Below, in pieces: positions 23,511 through 35,400 of a DNA stretch of 64,000 nt. Made by a program: the position numbers and the translations under genes. This stretch comes from Valencia hispanica (lineage: Eukaryota; Chordata; Actinopteri; Cyprinodontiformes; Valenciidae). How positions within the stretch are numbered: position 1 is the stretch's first letter; the number at the start of each line of letters is the position of its first letter. The stretch covers positions 5,639,001 through 5,703,000 of the forward strand of contig OY747707.1 of the NCBI GenBank assembly GCA_963556495.2, written 5' to 3'. The notes under the pieces were generated by a model that was given only the letters and a program-made list of their open reading frames with translations, searched no databases and was not told the DNA's origin.

Positions 23511-23580
23511 AAGCACCTTGAATCACCTTGTTCTTGAAAGTGTGCTATACAAATAAAATTGCCTTGCCTTGTCTTGCCTA
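23511..23580 (+). mobile_element. LINE tail fragment
   Basis: Only the terminal about 70 bp of the same family is present (gcaccttgaatcacc, gaaagtgtgctatacaaat, then ttgccttgcc repeats). Confidence 0.65.
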
Positions 23581-25034
23581 TAAGAAGATATTGCAAAAAA
23601 GGTTTTTATTGAACTTAAAAGTGAACAAAAACAAACAACAGTACAGGACCTTCAACACTAATAATTTATTTAAAAAGAGAACGTTTTAATGTGTGAAGAA
23701 ACTAAGACAAGGACAATTATTCTATATGGTTCTGGATGCTGTGCTGTGCAGATGGAAAGATTTTTGCTCTTACTCTTTTTACTTTTGGACAGTTGTTATG
23801 ATGCGTAGCGAGGTATTGTTTTATACAACTAGGAGGAGCTGATTAGGACTCATAAGCTTAAATAATACCTGAACTACAACCCCAGATCCCACAGGAGTTG
23901 AAAAGAAGGCTTCATGGTTGCAGATCAGTATCAAAGAGCAGAGAGAGAAGGAGGAAGTTCAAACCATCAGGCATCACATCCCCTACTCCAACGCTTCTCT
24001 GCCCGGCTTTCTAACCATACAGCCAGAAGTTTTTTTTAAAGAGGAACGGGAAAAGCAAATGAGGTGGATTAGCAGTGCTTGCCAACAATTTATGGTGTCA
24101 CCCAGAATATGTCATTGTGGAATATTGTCATGAGACTGTCATACTGGAGATCCGACCTGCCCACAGCATCACCATCCACAAAGACTCTTTGAAGAAGCTT
24201 GGATGATATAAGTTCCAACAATATTTAATATCCTTTTGGGATACTTGAAGTATTTCTGAAAGGAATTGAATTCTAATATAGATTCTCTGCTAGTTAGGTA
24301 TATGGAGGGATATATGGTCAATGTGGCTGCAAAGGAAGCCCAAATCATAAACACCACCACTGAAATGCTGCTTTTCAGGGACCAGAGTAGTTTTCTGTGG
24401 AATTTTTTCTCCCCATATGTTTCCATTGAACCAAATTAGACAAATCGGGTGGTTAAAAATCTACTCTGAAAATGGCGCTGGTATAGAGAGGTAGAACGTT
24501 TTGGATGGAAAGTGAACTAAAGTTTGAGGATTTTTGGTAGGAGGTCGCAAAACATTTCTTCCTGGTTGATTATTGCCAGAAGTATTTATGTTCACAAACA
24601 CATCCTTTAAACCCGATAAACTTAAAATTACTCTTAATTCAATTGTAGAGCTAAACCGTCATGAACGTCGTCTTTAGAGAGCTGATCGTAATCCCAGTTG
24701 GAGCTCTACTTTTTTCTTTCCTTTCCTGGAATCGGCACATTACTGATCACTTTGGTGTTTTTTCCACATTTTTCCAATGGTTCTGTTTGGTTTATAGTTT
24801 TAGGTTTTTTACATTTACTCTGTGGTATGTAGTTTGTGCCGATCTCCTCTATTCAGCGAGCAAATTCATTTAACCAAAAATATTAATCTTCATTCTTTAT
24901 GTATATGTATTTGGAAGAAGCTTTTATCTGAAGCGACTTAAAAAGGAGGTTGTTAGAATGTAGTTAATATCAAATTTAACCATAGCAAATGTAATCACAA
25001 ACTATTTACCACGCCACTAATCTATCGGGAGCTT

Positions 25035-25501
25035 GTTTTTAAGGTTACACAGTCAAAAATTAACAGCAATAATTTGGGTCATTTAGCCTGTCCATCCATC
25101 CATCCATTTTCTGTAGCCATCATACCCATGCAGGGTTGCATTCATTGGGCGAGAGGCAGGGTACACCCTGGACAGGTCTATCGCGGGGCAACACAGAAAC
25201 ATACAGGACAAGCAACCATGCATGCACACACTCATACCAAAGGGCATTTGAGAGAAACCAATTCACCTAACAGTCATGTTTTTTTGGACTGTGAGTGAAG
25301 TCCCAGAGAGAACCCACGCATGCACAGGGAGGACATACATACTCCATGCAGAAAGGCCCCAGGCTGGGATTTGAACCCAGGACCTTCTTGCTGCAAGGCA
25401 ACAGTGCTACCAACTGCGCCACTGTGCAGTTATTTATCATAAGATCTGTCATAAGATAAATAAATGGGGGTCTTCACTTTTCACTGTGTAACTTTACAAA
25501 C
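25035..25501. mobile_element. TIR DNA element, copy interrupted by a SINE
   Basis: Left end ggttacacagtcaaaaatta and right end cactgtgtaactttacaaac are inverted relatives. They match the ends of the 842-bp element at 33671-34512. The interior is replaced by a tRNA-derived SINE at 25091-25429. Confidence 0.7.
25091..25429 (-). mobile_element. tRNA-derived SINE
   Basis: On the minus strand the head reads GTGGCGCAGTTGGTAGCAC (A-box-like) and then GGGTTCAAATCCC (B-box-like), the layout of a Pol III promoter. The 3' end is a short TGGA repeat. A related copy lacking the B-box region is at 50678-50945. Confidence 0.7.
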
Positions 25502-26387
25502 GGGACCCCCGTACTAACAACCCTCCTCAGTATTTGGCAATCCTGTTTTTTTGTTACTCATGACAGGTTTCTCATGTTTTATCTGTGCTGTCCTGGTTCT
25601 GTTGTTCTCCTTCCTGATTCTGATTTCTCCTTCTAACTATTGCATTTTCTGTCTGAATGAACCACATAGCTCTATAGCATTAACCCAAACAACAAACCAC
25701 TATGAATCCATATATTTGATCATATTTCCTTTATTTTTCATAAGTGTAACACCTGTCATGCTATTTCCATGCCAGACTCAAAAGATTTCACAAATAAAAA
25801 GCTGAAGCTGTAGTAACAAACACAGTCGCTCAATAAATGAACAATTTAAGCCAAAACACACACACACGCAAAGCAGTCACATTGAAAATAAACAAGGCAT
25901 TCTTTAAACTACATTATTTTACCCTCTGGGTCTAAATTCAATCACGAGGCACTGCAACAAAATGTCTCCCGATTATACTACAAAATATGGCGAAACCCTG
26001 TTGCTGCTTACAGACATCTGTCACTTTATTTAGTCATCGAAGAATAGTGTTCTTATACAGCACAACATGTTGGATGAATGCAGATTTGCACTTGCATGCC
26101 CATGTTGAAGATAACTTTTCTGTATAGAAAAACGGCTGAAATGAAAACAAGCAAGAGCTGGGTCTAAGGGGCAGAATTAGTTGGACAAACCGAACAGAAT
26201 AATTTAACTGTAGAAAAGATTTTGCAGAATATTCAGCATTTGTGAGTTGGTAAACATACTTATATAATTGGTGATTTATGAAAGCGACAGTTCTCTTCCT
26301 TAAGTTACTTTAAAATGTACTTCCATCAAAAAATGCCATGTACACTGCTCTTAAAATCTAAGATGTGGTTATAGAGAAACAAGATAC

Positions 26388-26935
26388 AATAGATCCCCCC
26401 GTATCTGGGGGTTAGGGAACACAGCCCCCTGCAATCAGCTAAACTCCGCAAGTACTTGAGACTTCCTCAAAAATGCTTATAACTGCCTATTTTAATTAGC
26501 CTGGCAAGCCATCCTATAGCGCTTAGTCCTAAGGGGCGGAATCTACGTGTGTCTTTCAAAATGTCTCTGCACGCAATTGGACAGCGCTACGACCAATCAG
26601 AGCATCGAACAACGTCATGTATTCATAGTGACGGAAATCAATCAACCGGGCAGTCGAATAAACCCCAATTTTAATTAATATGCGCAGTGTAAACCGTACC
26701 AGCACTATCACGGTAGCTAACATCCAAGGTCTTCCTTATTTTCTCTCTTAGTAGTACAGCCAATCAGAGCCAAGAAAAACGAATGGTGCTCCTGGGTTGG
26801 CTGCTTTGAAAACGTCAGCCATTAGCATATCAAGTAGCATTGTGCCTAGTTCCCAACCTTCATTTTCATTTTCATCTTCAAATAGTTTAGATGTACTCTA
26901 TGAAATAATTTGCGAATGGACAAATTTCCATGCAT
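26388..26935. mobile_element. Non-autonomous DNA transposon, second copy of the 12.5 kb family
   Basis: Shares the opening (gtat(c/t).g.gggttagggaacaca) and several interior blocks with 12504-12980. It is interrupted by a 171-bp insertion at 26498-26668. Confidence 0.5.
26498..26668. mobile_element. 171-bp insertion with perfect 8-bp target duplication
   Basis: Flanked on both sides by TTTTAATT (26490-26497 and 26669-26676), as hAT insertions make. The content (cattggacagcgct-like, gaccaatcagag, ggcagtcgaa) matches 30636-30745 within the larger hAT-like element, so this is a short derivative. Confidence 0.7.
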
Positions 26936-28734
26936 AATTTCAAATTATCTTATACTTAAATGTCTCAACTATGACCCAATAGTAATTTAATTTAATCCCA
27001 TCCTACACTGTGCAGATGCTCTGTCTGCAGTGATGAAGTTTTACTCACTAAAGATTTAACTTTTTTACATGTATCTATTTAATTTGGGTGTCAAGTAACT
27101 TTGCACCTAGGTATTTCAACTTCACAAGCTGCATTTTCTTCCACTGTGCAATAAATTAAACCAGTTGATCGATTAATTTCTAAATAAATGATGAGAATTC
27201 AGAAATTCAGTCTACAGTTTACAGTATGCTGTAAGTATTTAGATATGCCAAAAGGCCTTTGCCTTTCAGAAACCATATTGTACAGAGAGAAATAATCAAA
27301 ACAGGGCCCGTTTTAAAGCTTTGGCCATTGGCAGTTGAAACCGAAAGCTAAAACAAGAACCAACACACTCAGCTCCTCTCTAACTTTTTATATACCTACA
27401 GCTGTTGTTTAGGGACATTTAGTGGCACCTCGATATGTTTATAACTCGATTCAGATTAAATTCCTGAACACTCCGCAACTGACTGAAAACTTTGACCCAA
27501 TTATGCATTTACTGTATTTCTTCATTACTGCTCATGTTAACTGGAGCCAGTCCCATCAAAACGTATAGTGCTGCTTTATTAAAAATAAAAAAAACTGGGA
27601 AAATCTCTGGAATAAATACATCACACTTATATGAACTGGAAGTGTTTAGAGACCCAGGAGCAGGTGGTTAGCTTTCTTTGTCTCTGTAAGCCCTGTGGGC
27701 ATTAGCAGCTAGCTAGGATATATAGCGAGAAAACCGCAGCGGCGGCAAGCTTAGTCTCCATGGGATTAATGATGATCTCTATAATAATATTAACTTGTAG
27801 TAAGAAGGGTAAAAATGTATAGCGTAATCTAAATATGATCTTATTCCTGTTAAAATACAATTCAGAATTAGCAATGCAGTGTAGCTAGTTGCATGAGGAA
27901 GCTAAAAAAACAACAACCTAGCATTTAAAAACTCGTATGAGCCTTTGTTTCATAGAAAGCAAACACTTTTAGAACTGTTTGTTTTTACAGTAGGACTGTT
28001 ATAAATGAGACAAATAAAATTCTGTTCTAAGTACTAGCACTGCAGCACAGCTAGCAGTGACAGAAAGTTAGAAAAGTAGCCGTTTAAAAGTTAAAAGGAT
28101 TTAATCCAATATGGCAAATGTTCAGGCAGTTTTTTAGTGTTGCTTAAGATTCGCTAACTACTAGCCAGATATGATTGAGACTATGAAAATGAATATGCTG
28201 CGAGTGCAAAACTAAAACTGTACTACCTTGCGCATAATACTTGTGTAGAGATGTGATGTGGCTATTTTTGTTCTATGTTGCTGAAGCAGCTTAAAGCCCC
28301 TCAAGAAATGGGTTGCTATCCTGCGTACTGCCTGCAGGGAAAACACTTGTGGTGTTAACATCCCTGCTGGAAGAAAATTTGTAATTTATATGGAAGAGTA
28401 AAGATAATAATTAAAAAATAACCCAGCTTTCAAAACTTAGTCTCCTAGGTATGATGAGCAGATGTTCAGATCCACCTCATTATTTTCTTGTAGCCCTTGT
28501 ATGGAAGCCACTGATGATGATCCTAAACTCAAGACATTAAACAAGGATCAAAAGGGAATTAGTTCTTTCTTGAACTGCTACATTCCTGACCTTCACCGAG
28601 GTGCTACAGCAATATCGGAGCAAGCCTGGCACAATTGAGACATTGAGAGTTGCTGTTATACTGGGAAACAGAAGCCGGCATGATATAAATGATTCCCTCT
28701 GGCTTCTAGATTGTTATAAACTAAATTGTACTCA

Positions 28735-29172
28735 TTTATTGACATAAACTTTTTAAAATATGGATTTTGTTGCAAAAGATGTGTTCCTCAATGTGGAGGA
28801 GTGCATGTTATTTACACTGACACTCTATAATTACATCATTAAGCCTTCCATGACAGGCTCCTCTGGTGGGTTTTCTCTCATCAAAGTAAACGTAATGGTA
28901 CAAAAATAAGTATGACTTCAAAATGGATGTAAAAGTTGTAAACTTTGAGGTACTCGTTTGAAGACAGCATCCTCCTCCGTATGATGATGTTAACACTGTA
29001 GTAGTTAATCCCCTTCATCTTTACTCAAAAGTCGCTTAGCTGTGAAGGAAGTTTCTTCGATTCATGTTTGGAACCAGAAAAGAAAAATCTTTTAGTCCAA
29101 AGTCTCGCCTCACTCTGAGAACAACCCTTCCCACCTGAAAGGTCCTGCCAGCGGGTGTTTGGAAGCCTGTTT
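28735..29172 (-). other. speg: speg 3' UTR with candidate polyadenylation signal
   Basis: The first AATAAA on the minus strand after the stop codon is at 28740-28735, giving a 3' UTR of about 440 nt. Inferred only. Confidence 0.5.
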
Positions 29173-29428
29173 TCACTGTGCAACAGGTGTGGAGGCTGAC
29201 ACGGGCACAGTTGGCGTGGTGGGGCTGGTGGGTGTTTGTGGCGAACTCGAGTAGGACCGAAGAAGGACCTTGTGCTTGGTCGCCACCTCCTGCCGCCGCC
29301 GTTGCTGGTCGGCCAAGAATTCCTTGAGACGAGAGGTTGTAAAGGTGAGAGTCTGCCTGCGAAGGCGCATCAGGTAGGCATCCTGAAGCCAGGAGTTACT
29401 GAAGCAGTCCTTGATTGACGGACGGGCC
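29173..29428 (-). CDS. speg: speg last exon: kinase 2 end and C-terminal tail
   Basis: [20 protein letters not shown] then [19 protein letters not shown], and [13 protein letters not shown]. Human ends in a near-identical basic segment; the fish adds a short Thr/Pro/Val tail ([14 protein letters not shown]) before TGA. Acceptor taccag. Confidence 0.95.
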
Positions 29429-32400
29429 CTGGTAAAGAAATGGATGCATCATCAGAAGTTGAAAAATTTGATGTTCACCTTTCTGAAGCTACCTGTTTTG
29501 CCAACAAATCCAGTGTTCAGCTTACCAGGGATAGCTACAGAGGATCTTCTTTAGGAACAAGGAGGCACTTTGGGACACATTCTGGTAGAGTTTAGAGAGG
29601 TCAAACTTGGCTGCCAGGATCCTGGCTTCAGTCTCCTGAGGATCATTTTCCATGAAAGGCGACCTGCCGCTCAACCTGGAAAACCAAGCTCAACAATGTG
29701 GATCATGAAGTACTTTCAAATGACATAAACTGCAGCATTCACGAAGGCTGGAAATCAAGACAATTCCAATGCAGCAAACCGTTTTTTAATCATAATACTG
29801 CATTGCATGTAAGGAATGCATTTCCATTTAAACACAGTTGGCCAGAAAGAAGCGGTGAAAGCAGTACTTACATGATGAAAGTCAATACACCCACGCTCCA
29901 GATGTCAGCTGGAGGACCAACAACGTCTCCCTTCAACATCTCTGGAGCTGTAAGGAGGAGAAATAGAAGCAAACTGCTTAAATCATTGGCAAAGAGACTT
30001 GGAGTCACGTAAAAACTAATACATCACAATAAAACTAGCAGTTTTTATTCTCAACAATTGCAGTATGGGATGTAATGTATCCTATATAGACACAACACGT
30101 GTCTAATCATTTTGAGAACATATTTACACCTGTAAACCATTTGTTCTTTATTCATAATTTGCCTCCAAGGAACCAGTTTTTAAAGTTTAGTTTATAGTAC
30201 TAAAGGTTATTTCAAGGTCGCTCAAAGATCTTGATTGGATTCTAGGGGTGTAACATGTATTAGGGTTTTTCGGTACGCACCTGTACCAAACGAACCCAGC
30301 TGTTTTCCACCTGAACACGTGCAGAATGTTTATGTGCTCAGAGCGCAGTGCACTGTTCAGCAACACAACTTTAAAAAGTGACACCAAAACAAAACAGAAA
30401 GGACTCCCAGCTATCACTAAACTCTGCTGTTTGGGAACATTAATGGTTTCTCATGTGGCTACAGTAGAAAAAAGAAAGATGGACCGAACCAGAACTTTGT
30501 CAGCGAACACATCTTATAGCATTAAGGTCCATAGCACTGCCGCCACTGAACCAAATGACTCACCTGAAACAATGTCAAGCTGAATGTAAACATCACTGAT
30601 ACTAAGAAAATAAACAGCTGACGTCCACGTCTTGTCTTTCAAACTGTCTGCACGCCACTGAACAGCGCTAGGACGAATCAGAACAACAAACAAAGTGACA
30701 TTCATACCGAAAGAAATCATTCAACGGGCAGTCGAAACAAAGAACTTATAGAGTAACTAAACCCCAAAACAACTTTTTTTTGCTTCTAAACTGTATAAAT
30801 GGGTCTTTACCAATGCAGTCTTTCAGTTTCTGGGGATTTTTTTACATTTTGGTGTAAACTTGTTTAATTCTACACCTTTTGGTCTAAAAACGTCTTAGTG
30901 CTGCCCTCTTAGGGTTGAACGGTGGCTACTGCATTTGAATTTTGTTATTGGTGGAGAGCGGTACATCTTTACGTCACAGGCATTGACTGTGTCACAGCAG
31001 CCATGGTCTCACAGACACGCCCCGTGGGTTTGGGTATAAAACTATCAGACATACCGGCCCTGTGGCGAGTTTGGAGTTGGATTGCGTTTTATTATTATCA
31101 CATTAGCACTTAGATAGCATAGCTAACACACTGTTTTGAACATTAGCCTATGTTAGCATTACCACTCAGAGACCGGACCCATCCTGTCTCTCTCTCCCTC
31201 AGCAGCAGTGCCAGCCTCAGGCAGCGCTGACTCAGCACCCCGAGCCAGCGGCTCTAATTGATACGGCTTGCGGCCGCTGAGCTCCATAAAGCCTCCCTCT
31301 ACTCCTATCTCCGGTGACGACGGAGGAGATCCGCTGGTTCAGGGCGCCGAGCCAGCGCCGCCCGAGCTCGGTGCTGCTAAGGCAGAGGAAGACAGGAGGA
31401 GTCCAGTCTCTGAGTGGTAATGCTAACATAGGCTAACGTTCAAAACAGATGAATGTTGATCAGTCGCAAAACTGCCAACGTCGCTTTGGTCACTGTCTAT
31501 GTTTCAGTGTCACATTAAGCGAGCTGTCACTGTCCTCCTGAACACACCCCCACGTTCCCCCCTCCGCTTTTCCTCAACACTTGGCCGTACCCCCCTGTTC
31601 TTCCTCGCACCGGCCACTTTGTAGAATTTTTTTTATGTTGTCTGGGCGCGGGGTTATGCCTTTTCAGGGGGTTCAGTTACACTTTAAGTGCCTCTATCTG
31701 ATCATCTCTCAAAGAAAAGCCCAAGTCTAAAGCCAAAGCCATTTCAAACGAGCGACGTTCCCGAACCGTCGCCATCATTATTGCTTTGCTTCATCGCAGC
31801 TCTTCTATCATCGTGAAATAAAAAATAAAAAAAATTTATACTAGAGAAAAACCAGCTGACGTCCACATACCAGTAGCATCCAATCAGCCCAAACTCTTTA
31901 TTATTTTTGTTTAAAACGCAAGTTGCCGGAACCCCCGTAGATGAGATGGGATTTTCCCCAACAGCTGCTCATGCTGCATTCAAGTACAGCTAAGAGACTA
32001 GGCTGTCAAAATATCAAAACAGCTCCAAAGTGATTTAAGCAGGTTTTATTCTTAAGTATTGTCAAAGAATAATTTAAAGGGGGGGTATTAGGCTTCTTCC
32101 AGGCACATATTATCCTTCTATAGCACACTCCAATAAAATTGTCATCTTAAGTCTTTTAAAAGTCCGTCATATATCCAAATCCACCATAAAGACATTAACT
32201 TCCGTATTGGACGCCTTGATTTTCGCCTGTGCCTCTCTAAGACCCTCCTACTCTTTCTGACACTCCCTCTTTAGTAAAAAAATCCCACAAAAGACGCGCA
32301 GCTGCAACATAATGTGTTATATTTACTGCACCTGGGACTCAGCCGGAGTTTTGAGGGGTGGGGGAGGTTTAGGGAGCTCTGCTTGGGCGAGGCTCTCGGC

Positions 32401-35400
32401 TGAGTACGTAAGGTCGGAGGAGGAGATGGGTGGAAAAGGCGGGGATAGGTGGGAGCAGGCGTTTCTCTACTCTGGGTATGTCTGCTGGTACTGTTTTATT
32501 TATTTTTAAAAAATCCAATCAAATATCCAGTCAGTTCTAAACTTTAAGGTATAGAACATAATAAAGTCAAATTAATTTCAGAAATTGAAAGGAAAGAATC
32601 CAGGAAAAAGGGTTATTTGATTAATGCTGATCAAAGGAAAAAAAGTCATGCACATCTGTATTTATTTTTCTTGATTAAAGTGTAACGGAAACGTGCCGAA
32701 CTGTGATTTTTGTGTTCCGTTACACCCTTACTGGATTTTAGCTTCTCTTTGATCCTTTCCCTGTCCAGTAGGTGTAAATGACCATGACACCGCATCGTGG
32801 TATAGGCAATGCTAAAAAGACGGAAAAAAGTAGACTAAACAAGGACCAACAATTCACGCGTCTTTGTTAGGTAGCATAGCAAAAAAAAAAAAAAAACTTC
32901 GTTTTTAGCGTGTTCTAATGCTGGAGTGAAACCACAGAAAGGGCAACCAGTTAAAAAAAAATCTTCTGAAAATGAGCATAACTTAAGATAGCTCGACTGT
33001 ACTCTACATAAAATGTGGATTTTTACTGTGCACAGATGAATCTCTTACACATATACTCCAATGTTCCAATCGGAGGGCTGAACTGCTTGAGGAAGAGAGG
33101 GTTGTACGTCTGAGCGCTTCCAAAGTCAATTATCTTGATGAGGTTCATGTGTGTCACGATGATGTTCTCTGGTTTGATGTCCATGTGCAGGATGCGACGA
33201 GCATGGAGGTAGTCCAGACCCTGAAGGATCTGCACAATGTAAGTCACAACGTCATCCTCAGAGTAACGGAACCTGAGAGAGAGAGAAAAAAAAAAAAATA
33301 GTTCATCAAAAATGTCCCTTAAGGACGAGTTAAGAAATGTCAGTTTTGATCAGGAGCCAGTTTCTGACCTGTCTATGAGGCTGTAGAGCAACTCCTTCCC
33401 ACTGCAGTACTCGGAGATGAGCACCAGGTAGCGTGGCGTGACATAGGCCTCGTGTAGAGCCATAATCCTGTCATGATGAAGAGATTTGAGGATGTCGTAC
33501 TCCTGAAGCACTGCCTGTTTGGTGTCAGCCTCATAGGGAACAATCTTTGCCATGAAGAGGTTCCCCGTGGCGTTCTCACGACACTCCCGGATCACACCAA
33601 ACCGGCCTCTGTGGGGGAAAAAAGTCTTATATAAACCAGTAGGAGAAAGCCAAAAGGGCTATAGAGTGCCGTTTGTAAAGTTATACAGTCAAAATTTAAC
33701 AGCAATAATTTGGGTTATTTAGCCTGTGATAAGAGAAAATAAGAGTTCATGTTTCAATGTCTATGTTATTTATTAGTTTATAAATGTCACAGTTTCAAAT
33801 TAAATATTTAGCTAACAAGATACATTTTCAATTAATGAATTAAATATTTAGTGCCAAAGTAAATATTTAGCTAGCAAGGTAAACTGGCTAGCTCAATATA
33901 TAGCTTTGAACTAAATGTTTAACTCAGAACTAAATATTTAGGTAATATTCAAATTCACTTGTCGAGAAGCAAAAGTGGACTATCAAAATAAAAGCTGGGT
34001 CTTGCGAACCTCCATATAAACTCCTGCAGCTGGTGCGTCACTGTTGCAGTAAATCCATTGGTAAATGTCTGCATTGCTTTTAAAATAGTGTATCCTACGT
34101 GGGACATATTGGAACGAAAATAATACAATGATAAGGAGGAATTGTTCAGTCTCGCCAGCTGTTCATATAGAAGTTCGCAAAACCCCGCTTTTATTGATAG
34201 TATTTGGTAGTCCACTTTCGCTTATCGGCAAGACAATTTGCATATTGCCTAAATATTTAGCTTGTCAGTTTAGCTTGGTAGCTAAATATTTAGCTTCAAA
34301 CTAAATATTTAGTTGGAAGGTAAATGCTTAGTCTAGAGCTAAATATTTAGCTTGTCACCAAATTTTTTGTTGGAAACTGTGACATGTATAAATGACTAAA
34401 TAACATGGACACAAATATGATTTTTAAAAATGAACCCCCATTTATTTATCTTATGACAGACTAAATAACCCAAATTAGTGCTGTTAACTTTTTACTGTGT
34501 AACTTTACAAACTGCAACCCATGAAAGGCTTGACAATGGTTTGCGCAAATTTGACGCTCCATGAAAAAAGGCTTACCTTGCTTTCTCATCCATAAAGGTG
34601 TAGGGTTTCTGCGGAACCCCCTGGCGTAAAGATCCCTCCCCAGGCTTGCCCAGCGGCGTCCTGCGTCCAGAAGGCGTGAGCCGTCCGGATGGGGTGATCC
34701 GTCCAGTAGGGGTACTGCGACTCTCCCCTCCCTGTAGAACTGGTGTCAGACTCTGCACGATCACAACGGGAGGGGAAATTGTCCCAGGAGTGACTGAGGG
34801 TGCTGTAGTCGCTGGGGTGGAAGCAACCTGAGAAGGGGGGGTAGAACGAGCTGCTGCAGCGGGAACATACATTGGCACAGAGGAAATAGGCTTCCCGATA
34901 GAAGGAGCAGAGGTTGAGACAGGAGAAGGTGGTTTGTTGGTCATTGAGGGGAATGCAAGTACAGGACTCTGGGGTTTGGGTGGAACAACAGGTGGAGGCG
35001 TCAGTTTTGCCTGAGGTTTGCTCACACTGATGCTGATCGAGGTCTTGGCTTTCGGTGATGTGACTGGGGCGACTGTGGTCTGAATTGGGGTTTGTTCAGC
35101 TGAGGGTGAGCTGATGGGCACAGTTCCTGCTGGACGGCCAGCACTGACCTGCATAACTGACTTCATGGTTACAGGGGAGGGAGATTTAGCCACGGATGAA
35201 ACATGTGCTGGAGCTGTAGTCACGGTGGCGGATTTACTGGGAGCTGGTTTAATGGGAGGCACTTTCATGGATGACATCATTACAGCAGGAGGCGGAGGAC
35301 TGGTGGCAGGAACAGTCTTGACAACCACAGAAGCACTGGATTCTGCTGGCTCTGATGAAGACAATAGGAGGATCCACTGCAGAAGCTGGATTTATACATC

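Larger units (their letters stand above)
17801..28734. other. Intergenic region between ctdsp1 and speg
   Basis: No exon with conserved protein content and splice borders was found on either strand. Recognised contents: a Tc1-like scrap (about 18950-19260), LINE tails (21790-22065, 23511-23580), a hairpin (20162-20210), a TIR element with a SINE inside (25035-25501) and a DNA element with a nested insertion (26388-26935). Low-repeat GC-richer patches at about 19930-20300 and 22860-23350 could hold regulatory DNA, but nothing proves it. Confidence 0.6.

Noticed and set aside
25365..25429. tRNA gene
   Set aside because: Only A- and B-box-like words are present without a full cloverleaf, and the body is that of a SINE.
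30326..30583. 85-aa plus-strand frame as a gene
   Set aside because: A related frame occurs at 4988-5272 inside another repeat, so it is transposon-derived.
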